This document shows, piece after piece, positions 42,258 through 50,847 of a DNA stretch of 64,000 bases. The stretch spans positions 124,001 to 188,000 of the forward strand of contig NZ_CP032697.1 of assembly GCF_003627755.1 (NCBI RefSeq), read 5' to 3'. The notes beneath the pieces are model-generated. The model made no database searches. It was not told the DNA's origin and saw nothing but the letters and a program-made list of their open reading frames with translations. Made by a program: the position numbers and the translations under genes. The first letter of the stretch is position 1, and each line of letters begins with the position of its first letter. The stretch comes from Rhizobium jaguaris (GTDB taxonomy: Bacteria; Pseudomonadota; Alphaproteobacteria; Rhizobiales; Rhizobiaceae).

Positions 42258-43487
42258 TCAAGCCGGCGTACCAATCCGCCACTGATAAGGCGGCGGCGTT
42301 CCGTTGACCGCGAAGTCTCCGATAATGCGGTCCTTGTAGATACGAGGGTTGTGAGAGGAGAGCGTGCGGGCGTTGCGCCAGTGGCGGTCCAGCCCATTCG
42401 GCTTCTTGGTCGCCGAGGCGCCCAGTGCGTCGAAAAGGATGGTGGATGCCTGCAGGGTCAGATCCGAAACGACAGTCTGGGCTTGCGCCGTTTCGAGTTC
42501 GGCGATCGCGTTCGCCTTTTCCTCCAGCTCCGGATCATCGATGAAGCGGGTGTCGAACGCCCGCTGGATCGCAGCAGCCGCCTGGATTACAATTGCACTT
42601 GAACTATAGGCGCCGCCGCGAATGCGCCCGATGACCTGCAGAACCTGCGGGTCTTGGCTGGAACGGGGGGCTGCCGCATGCGTGTAAGTCCGCGTGCGCT
42701 CCGCGACGGCCTTGGCGACATCGTTGGTGATCGCCCGACCGATGCCCGCAAGGGTCGCCAGGTGAACGAGCTGATAAAAGGCAGCACCATATTTGAAGCG
42801 ATCATCATCAAGGACGATGTCGTCCTCGGTCACCTTGACGTTGGTGAATGTTGTCGTGCCGCTTGCCGTAAGGACCTGACCAAACCCATCCCAGTCGTCG
42901 ACCACCTCAATGCCTTCGGCATGACGGCGCACGGCAACCGCAATCCCCTCGCCGTTTGCATTGGAGGCCCCGACGTCGATCCAGTCGGCGTAGAGCGAGC
43001 CGGTCGTATAATATTTGGCGCCATTGAGAACCGGGGAACCGCCGTCGTTCGAGACATGTGTCGAGAAGCGGTCGAGCCCTGCTCCGTTTCCAATCTCCGT
43101 CCACGCGCTGCCGACAATCTCACCACGACCAATCCGCTCGAACCAGACTTTCTGTCGCTCAGTCGACTTCGAATTAAGAATGTCCTCGGTGAAGCCGAAA
43201 TGGGCGCGCAGCGCCTGGGTGATGTTGGAATCCGCTGCCGAAAGTTCGATCAGCAGATTGAAGAATTCCGGCAGCGTCGCGCCCTGCCCGCCATGTGCGC
43301 GCGGTAGACGAACCGCGCCGAAACCAGCCTGCTTCAGCCGATCGATGGCATCGTAGGGCAGATCGCGCTCCAGTTCGCGGCGGTTGGCATCCTTGGCGAT
43401 ATCGGCGAAAATCGGGCGAAACCGCGCCGCGATCGTCTCGTATCTCTCACTCGGGCCGGCGGCCCAGCCTTGTGCGATCTGTGTCAT
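42258..43487 (-). CDS. Acyl-CoA dehydrogenase-like flavin monooxygenase (SfnB/DszC family)
   Basis: The 409-residue protein has an acyl-CoA dehydrogenase fold. N-terminal helices read YDAIDRLKQAGFGAVRLPRAHGGQGAT, the middle beta domain GSAWTEIGNGAGLDRFSTHV, and the C-terminal region GASATKKPNGLDRHWRNARTLSSHNPRIYK. The last segment (LDRHWRNxRTxxxHxP) marks the DszC/SfnB branch of reduced-flavin oxygenases acting on sulphur or nitrogen compounds. It is the last gene of a minus-strand operon whose first gene is an LLM-type monooxygenase. Its ATG overlaps the livF stop by 1 bp. The substrate is unknown. Confidence 0.82.
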   Translation of the reverse strand: MTQIAQGWAAGPSERYETIAARFRPIFADIAKDANRRELERDLPYDAIDRLKQAGFGAVRLPRAHGGQGATLPEFFNLLIELSAADSNITQALRAHFGFTEDILNSKSTERQKVWFERIGRGEIVGSAWTEIGNGAGLDRFSTHVSNDGGSPVLNGAKYYTTGSLYADWIDVGASNANGEGIAVAVRRHAEGIEVVDDWDGFGQVLTASGTTTFTNVKVTEDDIVLDDDRFKYGAAFYQLVHLATLAGIGRAITNDVAKAVAERTRTYTHAAAPRSSQDPQVLQVIGRIRGGAYSSSAIVIQAAAAIQRAFDTRFIDDPELEEKANAIAELETAQAQTVVSDLTLQASTILFDALGASATKKPNGLDRHWRNARTLSSHNPRIYKDRIIGDFAVNGTPPPYQWRIGTPA

Positions 43488-44284
43488 CAGTGTGGGTATC
43501 CCTGTTGATCCTGTGTTTCGCCGCGGTTGCCGCCGAGATAGAAATCATGGACGTCGTCACGCGCCCGCAGCTCCTCCGCCGTCCCGGAAATGGCGACGCG
43601 GCCGTTTTCGAGAATGTAGCAGTAGTCGGCATAGCGCAGCGCCAGGTTGACGTTCTGCTCGGCGATCAGAAAGCTGACGCCGCCCTGCTTGTTGAGCGTA
43701 TGGATGATCTCGAAGATCTCCTGCACGATGATCGGCGCAAGGCCCATTGACGGCTCATCCAGAAGCAGGAGACGCGGCTTGGTCATCAGCGCACGGCCGA
43801 TGGCGACCATCTGTTGTTCACCGCCGGAGGTAAGGCCGGCTTTCGTCCGACGCTTTTCCTTGAGCCGCGGAAACCAGCTGTAGATCTGCTCCAGATCGGC
43901 CTGCAGGTCGCGCCGCCTGGGGCGGCGCAGGAAGCCGCCCGACAGGATATTTTCCTCGACCGTCAACTGCGGAAAGCAGTGTCGGCCTTCAAGAACCTGG
44001 ACGACACCCTTGGCCACCAGCCGCGAGGCGGACAGGCGATTGATCGCCTCCCCGTCCCAGGTGATCGACCCTCGGCTTATGTGGCCACGCTCCGGCCCGA
44101 GCAGGTTCGATATCGCCTTTAGCGTCGTCGTCTTTCCGGCGCCATTGGCTCCAAGGAGGGCGACGACCGCCCCCGCCTCGACCTTGAGCGAGACATCCCT
44201 CACGGCCAGGATCGCCTGGCCGTAAAGAGCCTCGATGGTGTGGATCTCAAGCTGTCCGCCCTGTGTTGCGCCAACGACGCTCAT
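43487..44284 (-). CDS. livF: ABC transporter ATP-binding protein, LivF type
   Basis: The 265-residue ATPase has Walker A LLGANGAGKTT (about 43-53), Q-loop near VVQVLEGRHCFPQLTVEEN, signature LTSGGEQQMVAIGRALM (about 150-166) and Walker B LLLLDEPSMGLAP. It matches LivF of branched-chain amino-acid importers (HAAT family). It lies between the substrate-binding protein and the SfnB-like gene on the minus strand and pairs with LivG at 47692. HAAT importers move amides, ureas and aromatic acids as well as amino acids, so the name does not fix the substrate. Confidence 0.9.
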   Translation of the reverse strand: MSVVGATQGGQLEIHTIEALYGQAILAVRDVSLKVEAGAVVALLGANGAGKTTTLKAISNLLGPERGHISRGSITWDGEAINRLSASRLVAKGVVQVLEGRHCFPQLTVEENILSGGFLRRPRRRDLQADLEQIYSWFPRLKEKRRTKAGLTSGGEQQMVAIGRALMTKPRLLLLDEPSMGLAPIIVQEIFEIIHTLNKQGGVSFLIAEQNVNLALRYADYCYILENGRVAISGTAEELRARDDVHDFYLGGNRGETQDQQGYPH

Positions 44285-44299
44285 CGGTTCATCCGCCCG

Positions 44300-45637
44300 T
44301 CAGTTCGCCACCGGCTCGCGCGGGGGCAGGTTCTTTTCCTTGGCATAGGCGGCGGCCTTGGCGAAGATCGCATCCTTGAAGAGCGGCCTGTCACCCTTCA
44401 GCCAACCGGTGACGGCATTCCATTTGGTGCCCTCCCACTGCACGATCTTGGCGGCCGGCTGGCCCTCGTGGTCCTGCGGGGTCACCTTGAGCGGGCTCAG
44501 CAAGCCGGTCGCGCCGAGTTCCTCGATCCGCTGAGCCGTGATGTCCAAATGCTCGACGGCCCAATGGCCTTCCTCCTTGGTCAGCGGACGGTTACCGAAC
44601 TTCGCCTGCCCTGTGCGCAGGACCTCGGTGAAGATGATCGCCTGCACGAGGCCGGCATTGTAATAGACCGAGCCGAACTTCGTGGGGTCCTTGAGGTCGC
44701 CCTTGCCCGCGTCGATGATGTTCTTCTTCAGCTCCTGGCTGATCTTGAAGTCGGTGCCGGAAGGATAGACGGAAACGGCGAGGTAATTCTTGGCCGCGGC
44801 ACCTGCCGGGCGCGCGTCCTCCTCGGAACCGGTCCAGATATCGCCGATGATCCGGTCTGCCGGGAAGCCGACGCGAGCGGCCGTCTTCAGGCCGACCGGC
44901 GACATCACGCCCCAGGCGCGGAAGAACACCCAGTCGACACCGGCGCGCTTGATCTGCTGCCATTGTGCTTGCTGCTGCTCGCCCGGATGCGGCACGGGGA
45001 TCTGGATGTCCTCGAAGCCGTATTTCTTGGCGAGGATTCCCATCGGCTGGATGGTTTCGCGTCCATATCCGGAATCGTGGTAGAGCGTGGCGATCTTCAG
45101 GCCCTTCAGCTTGTCGTAGCCACCTACTTGATTGGCGATATGCTCGACGACGATCGAGGCTTCCGTCCAGTAATCGAAAAGAAGCGGAAACTGGTAGGGG
45201 AAGACACTGCCATCAACGGCATCGCCCCGGCCGCCGGCGACCGACACGATCGGCAGTTGATCGATGCGCGCCTTGTCGGAAATTGCGGCGTCGAAGCCGC
45301 TCGACGTGGTGAAGAGGGCCGCGACCGGCGCGCCGGCATAGCCGTTCTTGTAGCGCTCATAGCATTCGAATGCGCGCTCCAGCGTATAGGCGGTCTCACA
45401 TTCCTGCACGAAAATCTTGACGCCGTTGACGCCGCCCTTCTCGTTTATGTAGTTGAAATAGTCGCGATATCCGGCCCATTGGGGAATGCCCGATGGCGCA
45501 TAGGGACCGGTGCGATAGGAAAACAGCGGGAAGAGCTGCTGCCCTGTCCCTTCCTCCGCAAAAGATGGCGTAGCTGCCGCAGACGCTGCGATAGCGAGCG
45601 CCCCGGCCAGTGCGAGTGTTTTCTTCAAAAATGACAT
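44300..45637 (-). CDS. ABC transporter substrate-binding protein, LivK-like
   Basis: The 445-residue periplasmic protein has a Sec signal (MSFLKKTLALAGALAIAASA, cut near SFAEE). The mature chain has the Peripla_BP_6 pattern: PLFSYRTGPYAPSGIPQWAGY, then INEKGGVNGVKIFVQECET, then LKIATLYHDSGYGRE. It binds the imported substrate for the LivHMGF-type transporter in this operon. It is longer than LivK (about 370 residues), as in HAAT members for amides and aromatic compounds. ATG 45637 opens directly into the signal peptide and is preferred to an upstream start. Confidence 0.87.
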   Translation of the reverse strand: MSFLKKTLALAGALAIAASAAATPSFAEEGTGQQLFPLFSYRTGPYAPSGIPQWAGYRDYFNYINEKGGVNGVKIFVQECETAYTLERAFECYERYKNGYAGAPVAALFTTSSGFDAAISDKARIDQLPIVSVAGGRGDAVDGSVFPYQFPLLFDYWTEASIVVEHIANQVGGYDKLKGLKIATLYHDSGYGRETIQPMGILAKKYGFEDIQIPVPHPGEQQQAQWQQIKRAGVDWVFFRAWGVMSPVGLKTAARVGFPADRIIGDIWTGSEEDARPAGAAAKNYLAVSVYPSGTDFKISQELKKNIIDAGKGDLKDPTKFGSVYYNAGLVQAIIFTEVLRTGQAKFGNRPLTKEEGHWAVEHLDITAQRIEELGATGLLSPLKVTPQDHEGQPAAKIVQWEGTKWNAVTGWLKGDRPLFKDAIFAKAAAYAKEKNLPPREPVAN

Positions 45638-45733
45638 TGGAAACCCCGTTGGTTGCAATGAAAGAAGGCGGTGCCTGACTTCTTGGGAGGAGGAACCCGA
45701 CACCGGAGGTTCGCCCTTGTTTGAAAAGAGTGC

Positions 45734-46795
45734 CTATGTCGCCGAGCGCCTCCACTTGGCGATGGCGGCGACTGCCCGGCGTATGAGAGCGGCAAGCCCG
45801 TCCGGCTCCTTGATCAGGATCAGGATGATGATCACCCCGAAGTTGACACGCTGGAGATTGGTCAGCGCGCCCTGGTCGCCAAGGAACGAGAGGTTGGCGG
45901 CAAGGACGATGCGGTCGAGCAGGATCGGCGTCAGCACGATGAAGGCCGCGCCGAGGAAATTGCCGAAGATCGTTGCGGTGCCGCCGATCAGCACGATGAA
46001 GAGCACTTGAAACGACTTGTCGAGATTGAAGGTGTGGGCATCGGAGGTGCCGAGATAGGCAAAGCCCCAGAGAACGCCGGTCACCCCCAGAAAGAACGAA
46101 CTGATCGCATAGGCCTGTAGCTTGCGGCGCGCAATACGGATGCCGATCACCGAAGCGGCAGTGTCCATATCGCGGATCGCCATCCACTCGCGCCCGAGAC
46201 GGCTCCTCACGATCAGGAAGGCAAGGCCGATCAGCGCCGTGGCAACCGAGATCGCCAGCAGGTATTGACCGGCGGGAGACTGCAGGTCGTACCCAAGAAA
46301 CGCGAGACGCGGCGCCGAGATCGTCAGCGACTGGCTGTCGTTGGAGAACCAAGTGAAATTGCTGAAGACCCATTCGAAGAAGAACTGCGCGCCAAGCGTC
46401 GAAGCACCGAGATAGAAGCCTTTTATCCGAAGGGCCGGAAGCCCGAAGACGACGCCGGCAGCAGCGGCGACAAGGCCTGAGAGCACAAGCACCACCGGAA
46501 GCGGCAGGAAAGGAGCTCGCAGGATCAGATTATAGGCGGTGAATGCCCCGATCGACATGAAGGCAGCCGATCCGAGCGAAACCAATCCAGCATAGCCCAT
46601 CAGGAGGTTGAGGCTGATCCCGGCAAGGCCCATGACCAGCGTCGGGAGGATGATCGAGCTCAGCCAATAGTCGCTGGCGCCAAACGGCACCGCGACGAAG
46701 AGCACCAATAGTCCGGCGATGACAGCCAGAATACGCAGATTGCTCTTCGACGATATGGAGGTGGCCTCCGCGAGCACGTTGTTGAAAACGCTCAT
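45734..46795 (-). CDS. livM: ABC transporter permease, LivM type
   Basis: The 353-residue membrane protein has about nine spans. The conserved LMGYAGLVSLGSAAFMSIGAFTAYN block (about 65-88) and the EAA-like loop AIRDMDTAASVIGIRIARRKLQAYAISSFFLGVTG-type region (about 205-235) identify it as LivM. It pairs with LivH, whose stop lies 3 bp before this start. The two permeases form the channel through the inner membrane for the substrate delivered by the binding protein at 44300. Confidence 0.88.
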   Translation of the reverse strand: MSVFNNVLAEATSISSKSNLRILAVIAGLLVLFVAVPFGASDYWLSSIILPTLVMGLAGISLNLLMGYAGLVSLGSAAFMSIGAFTAYNLILRAPFLPLPVVLVLSGLVAAAAGVVFGLPALRIKGFYLGASTLGAQFFFEWVFSNFTWFSNDSQSLTISAPRLAFLGYDLQSPAGQYLLAISVATALIGLAFLIVRSRLGREWMAIRDMDTAASVIGIRIARRKLQAYAISSFFLGVTGVLWGFAYLGTSDAHTFNLDKSFQVLFIVLIGGTATIFGNFLGAAFIVLTPILLDRIVLAANLSFLGDQGALTNLQRVNFGVIIILILIKEPDGLAALIRRAVAAIAKWRRSAT

Positions 46796-46798
46796 GGA

Positions 46799-47680
46799 TC
46801 AGACCCTTTCGATGGCGCGGTCGCCGAAAAGGCCGGCGGGGCGGACGAGGAGGAAGGCGACCGCCAGGATGTAGGCGAACCAGGTGGAAACGCTGCCGCC
46901 GACCAATGGGCCGATATAGATGTCGGCCAAGGATTCCGCTGCACCGACGATCAGACCACCGACAATGGCGCCGGGAATGGAGGAGAAACCGCCGATGATC
47001 AGCACCGGCAGAGCTTTCAGCGTAATCAGCGACAGCGAATATTGCACCCCTTGCCGCGCGCCCCACAAAAGCCCGGCAACCAGTGCCACGATGCCCGCGA
47101 CGCTCCAGACGATGCGCCAGATCTGCGGCAGGCGGATACCGATCGACTGGGCGGCAAGCGTATCGTCGGCAACCGCGCGCAGGGAGATTCCCATGCGCGT
47201 CTTGCTGAAGACGATGGCAAGGACAATGACGAGCCCGATCACGATCAGCGAGGCGACGATGTCGAACTGGCTGATCAATATGCCGCCGAAATCGGTGGCA
47301 ATGTCATCGATGCCGATATCGAGCATATGCACATCCGTACCGAGGAAAAATTGCGTCGCGCCTTCGATGACGAAGCTCAGGCCCAGCGTCGCCATGAACA
47401 GGGTCAGCGGATCGCGGTTGCGCAGAGGCCTCAGAACGAGCGCCTCGATCGCGACCGCCGTCGCGATCATCACGCCACAGGTGATGGCAAAGGCGATCCA
47501 GAAGGAATTGCCCCGTTCGACCAGCGTGACGAATGTCAGCGCCGAGAGAAAGACCATCGCGCCCTGCGCGAAATTGAAGACACCGGAAGCCTTGTAGATC
47601 AGCACGAATCCGATGGCGACCAGGCCGTACATCAAGCCTGCAAAGAGGCCGGTGATCAGGGTTTCGAGAAAGTATCCCAT
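46799..47680 (-). CDS. livH: ABC transporter permease, LivH type
   Basis: The 293-residue membrane protein has about eight spans. It starts with GLFAGLMYGLVAIGFVLIYKASGVFNFAQGAM (about 11-42), the classic LivH N-terminus, and has the loop AVADDTLAAQSIGIRLPQIW (about 188-207) that contacts the ATPases. Gly-rich GGFSSIPGAIVGGLIVGAAE follows. The start lies 11 bp after the livG stop. All parts are complete. Confidence 0.9.
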   Translation of the reverse strand: MGYFLETLITGLFAGLMYGLVAIGFVLIYKASGVFNFAQGAMVFLSALTFVTLVERGNSFWIAFAITCGVMIATAVAIEALVLRPLRNRDPLTLFMATLGLSFVIEGATQFFLGTDVHMLDIGIDDIATDFGGILISQFDIVASLIVIGLVIVLAIVFSKTRMGISLRAVADDTLAAQSIGIRLPQIWRIVWSVAGIVALVAGLLWGARQGVQYSLSLITLKALPVLIIGGFSSIPGAIVGGLIVGAAESLADIYIGPLVGGSVSTWFAYILAVAFLLVRPAGLFGDRAIERV

Positions 47681-47691
47681 TATGGCAATCC

Positions 47692-48459
47692 CTAATGAAC
47701 CGTACCGAGATAGGCGGAAATGACCTCGGGATTGGTGCGGATCTCGTCGGGTCCGCCGTCTGCGACCTTGCGACCGTAATCCAGCACGACCACATGGCTC
47801 GCCAGACCAAGCACGATGCCGACATCATGTTCGATCAGGACGATAGTCGTGCCGAAGGTGCGATTGACCTCGGCGATCACCCGGCTCATGTCCCGTTTCT
47901 CTTCCTGGTTCATACCGGCCATCGGTTCGTCGAGGAGCAGGAGCTTGGGCGAGGCCGCAAGAGCCCGCCCGAGATCGACCCGCTTCTGAACGCCATATGA
48001 CAAGGTCGAAGCGACCGTGTCGGCATGGGGTTCGAGGCCGAGGAAGGAGATGATCTTCCGGGACCGAGCCTCGAAATCGCGCCGTTCGGCGGCGTCGCGG
48101 CCGAACCGGAAGATGTTTTCAAGGAAGCTCGCCTTGCCGTGGCGGGAAATGCCCGCAAGCACGTTTTCCCTCACCGTCAGGCGGCGAAACAGTGCATTGT
48201 GCTGAAAGGTGCGGCCGATACCGAGATGAGCGGCCTTGAAGGGATGGATGGCCTCGAACCGCTCGCCATCGAAGACCACATCGCCGGAATCGGCGCGGTA
48301 AACACCATTGATGACATTGAGCAGGGAACTTTTGCCCGCGCCGTTGGGGCCGATCAGCGCGCAGATTTCTCCTTTTGCGACACTGAAGCTCAAGGCATTG
48401 AGCGCCCGTACGCCCTTGAAGGACAGGGATACGTCATGGAGTTCAAGCAGGCCGGCCAT
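47692..48459 (-). CDS. livG: ABC transporter ATP-binding protein, LivG type
   Basis: The 255-residue ATPase has Walker A IGPNGAGKSS (about 36-45), the LivG-specific insertion after GIGRTFQHNALFRRLTVREN, signature LSYGVQKRVDLGRALA and Walker B LLLLDEPMAGMNQEE. LivG and LivF form the ATPase pair. ATG 48459 shares one base with the stop of the upstream monooxygenase gene (TGATG), so translation is coupled; a GTG one codon earlier is possible. The order monooxygenase-livG-livH-livM-binding protein-livF-SfnB-like forms one operon. Confidence 0.9.
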   Translation of the reverse strand: MAGLLELHDVSLSFKGVRALNALSFSVAKGEICALIGPNGAGKSSLLNVINGVYRADSGDVVFDGERFEAIHPFKAAHLGIGRTFQHNALFRRLTVRENVLAGISRHGKASFLENIFRFGRDAAERRDFEARSRKIISFLGLEPHADTVASTLSYGVQKRVDLGRALAASPKLLLLDEPMAGMNQEEKRDMSRVIAEVNRTFGTTIVLIEHDVGIVLGLASHVVVLDYGRKVADGGPDEIRTNPEVISAYLGTVH

Positions 48460-49883
48460 CACGCACCGACCGATTTTAACGGCAGGGACGCATCGGCCGC
48501 CTCTGCCTCGCGCCGCTTCACCGCCTCTATGTCGCGCAAGCCGTTCGCCGGGTGGTTGACGGGCAGATAAGGTCCGTCACCGAAGAGTTTTTCACGCAAG
48601 GTTCCCGGCTTGTAGGCAGTGGGATAGGCACCCCGCCTTTGCAGTTCCGGCACGATATGGCCGACAATATCCTCGAAGCTGTCGGGCGTAACCGCATAGG
48701 CGATGTTGAAGCCGTCGACGTCGGTATCCTCGGCCCACTCCTGCAGGATATCGGCGACACGTTCGGATGAGCCGACGAAGACAGGCCCCATGCCGCCGAT
48801 GCCACCGAACTGCGCGAGCTCGTCGATGGTCCAGGACTTGTCGCCGCCGGCAATGTGCTCGACGAAGGAGTGGATCGCATTGGTTTCGATCCTCTCGACC
48901 ACGTCGGTCGGCGCATATTGCCCGAAGTCGATGCCGCTCCAGCCGGACATGAAGGTCAGCGAGCCGTCATAGGAAACGTAGCTCTTGTAATCCTCGAACT
49001 TCTTCTGCGCCTTCTCTTCCGTCTCGTCGGTGATGATGGTGATCAGCGTATAGATGAACACCTTCTTCGGATCGCGGCCGGCCGCGGCAATGCGCTCGCG
49101 AATATCGGTGACATAGCGCTTGAGGACGGATTTCGTCGGCGCGGCGACGAAGATGCACTCGGCATGCCCCGCCGCAAATGTCTTGCCTGGCCCTGAAGCA
49201 CCCGCCTGATAGAGCACCGGTGTGCGTTGCGGCGAAGGCTCCGACAGATGATAGCCCGGGACCTCGAAATATTTGCCCTTATGGCCGATCTCGTGAACCT
49301 TGGATGGATCGGTGAAGATGCGACGGTCGCGGTCGCGCTGCACGGCGCCCTCTTCCCAACTCCCCTCGAAGAGCTTGTAGAGCACCTCGACATATTCGGT
49401 CGCGACTTCATAACGGTTGTGGTGCCGGCGAAGTCCGCCCTGCCCGATATTCTTCGCGCCGCTCTCCAGATAGGAGGTGACGATGTTCCAGCCGACGCGA
49501 CCCTTCGTATGGTGGTCCGCCGTCGAAAGGCGCCGCGCAAAGGTGTAGGGATGCTCGAAGGACGTCGAAGCCGTGATGCCTATGCCGAGATGCTCCGTCG
49601 CAAGCGCGATGGGCGCTGCAAGCTGCAGGGGATCGTTGACCGGAATCTGTGCCGCCTGCTCGATGGCGTGATAATTCGAGCCCTCGTAGACATCATAGTA
49701 GCCGATGACGTCGGCGATGAAGACGCCATCGAAGATGCCGCGCTCCAGCGTGCGGGCGAGATCCTGCCAGTAGTCCAGATCCTTGTATTTCCAAGACTTG
49801 TCGCGAGGATGCGCCCATAGGCCCGGCGATTGATGACCCACGCAGTTCATGTCGAAGGCGTTAAAACGAATTTGGCGGCTCAT
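48459..49883 (-). CDS. LLM-class flavin monooxygenase (NtaA/SnaA/DszA family)
   Basis: The 474-residue reduced-flavin-dependent monooxygenase of the bacterial luciferase fold begins with IRFNAFDMNCVGHQSPGLWAHP (NtaA/DszA type). It has YWQDLARTLERGIFDGVFIADV, the FMN-binding region STSFEHPYTFARRLSTADHHTKGRVGWNIV and YQAGASGPGKTFAAGHAECIF. Relatives oxidise nitrilotriacetate, dibenzothiophene sulphone, alkyl sulphones or pristinamycin intermediates. It needs a flavin reductase, none of which is nearby. It is the first gene of the operon and suggests that the imported compound is oxidised, perhaps to release sulphur or nitrogen. Confidence 0.88.
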   Translation of the reverse strand: MSRQIRFNAFDMNCVGHQSPGLWAHPRDKSWKYKDLDYWQDLARTLERGIFDGVFIADVIGYYDVYEGSNYHAIEQAAQIPVNDPLQLAAPIALATEHLGIGITASTSFEHPYTFARRLSTADHHTKGRVGWNIVTSYLESGAKNIGQGGLRRHHNRYEVATEYVEVLYKLFEGSWEEGAVQRDRDRRIFTDPSKVHEIGHKGKYFEVPGYHLSEPSPQRTPVLYQAGASGPGKTFAAGHAECIFVAAPTKSVLKRYVTDIRERIAAAGRDPKKVFIYTLITIITDETEEKAQKKFEDYKSYVSYDGSLTFMSGWSGIDFGQYAPTDVVERIETNAIHSFVEHIAGGDKSWTIDELAQFGGIGGMGPVFVGSSERVADILQEWAEDTDVDGFNIAYAVTPDSFEDIVGHIVPELQRRGAYPTAYKPGTLREKLFGDGPYLPVNHPANGLRDIEAVKRREAEAADASLPLKSVGA

Positions 49884-49948
49884 GAAATTCCCCTGCTGAG
49901 TGTCTGGACAAGGCGAGTGCTGGGGACAGTAGGGATCTCAATTGTATT

Positions 49949-49967
49949 ATTATAGAAAACCTATAAT
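49949..49967. promoter_or_regulatory. Palindrome upstream of the monooxygenase operon
   Basis: ATTATAG, a 5-bp AAAAC spacer and CTATAAT form a perfect 7-bp inverted repeat 66 bp before the start. On the minus strand it contains TATAAT, so it may be both the -10 box and an operator. T-N11-A spacing is compatible with a LysR-type site, but the regulator is unknown. Confidence 0.45.
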
Positions 49968-50129
49968 TTTTATGGATAACGTTGCGGATTATTTTTCTTC
50001 CGAAGCGCTGCAAGTGAGGCAAAGGAGCGAACGTCTACCACTGGTTTAGGTAGACAAAAGACCAATGCACGCACAAAGACGCAGCACTCAGCAGACAACA
50101 ATATCAGCGATGAGCGGCCAACCGCTCGC

Positions 50130-50846
50130 TCAGTCCACAAACATTCGGCAGGAGCGTCTTTGGTGCTCCTGCCGGAACAGCTTCAATGTGCGGCCTACTT
50201 CAGTGGTGATCACGCCGACTGCGATATCAGGCGTCGCCGGGATAATCCCGCTTTTCACATACCACTCCGCTATGGTGCCGATTTGCTTCACGTCGGCATC
50301 GGTAACAGCGGTCATCGGCACCGCGTTGTTTTCGCCGATTTTCGCACCAAGTTCGGCCGGAATGTTCATTTCCTTTGCCCAGATCGCGCACAGGCATTCT
50401 CGCTTTTCCACAACATCGAAGATGGCCTGCAATTGATCCAGCTTCTTGGACGCAAACTCGCGGCTTGCGACGAGGACGACAGGATTGTCGGACCCAATCG
50501 CCGCGCCGTCGGCAAGGACTTTGCCGTCATAGGTTTTCTCGGCAATCGTCAGAAAGGGGTCCCAGGTTGCGCAGGCATCGACATGGCCTTGAACGAAGCT
50601 CGGCCCGCTGTCGCTGGGGCTGAGATAAACGCGCCTGACGGTCGATGGATCGACGCCGTTCTTTTCGAGGCCACGCATCAGCAGATATTCGCCGGTCCCG
50701 CCGCGGTTTACGGCGAACTTCTTGCCGGCAATGTCCTTCAGTGATGAAATGCCTGAGGCATTCTTAACAATGACACCTTCGGAACCGGCCGCCATCTTCT
50801 GATACGCGAAGGCTGGGATCCGGACTCGCGACCACTCCGTCGCCAA
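50130..50846 (-). pseudogene. SsuA/TauA-type substrate-binding protein, N-terminally truncated
   Basis: The minus-strand frame encodes the C-terminal two thirds of an aliphatic-sulphonate or nitrate/taurine-type binding protein: GVIVKNASGISSLKDIAGKK, FAVNRGGTGEYLLMRGLEKNG, VYLSPSDSGPSFVQGHVDACATWDPF and VVLVASREFASKKLDQLQAI. The signal peptide and the first lobe are missing; the first residues (MATEWSRVRIP) come from unrelated DNA beside the dnaE2 remnant. This fits the sulphur theme of the neighbouring operon, but the gene is broken. Confidence 0.65.
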
Positions 50847-50847
50847 C

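Noticed and set aside
44240..45634. 464-codon plus-strand frame
   Set aside because: It is exactly antisense to the substrate-binding protein gene, which has a signal peptide and clear family motifs.
47042..47695. 217-codon plus-strand frame
   Set aside because: Antisense to livH; no start context and charged low-complexity sequence.
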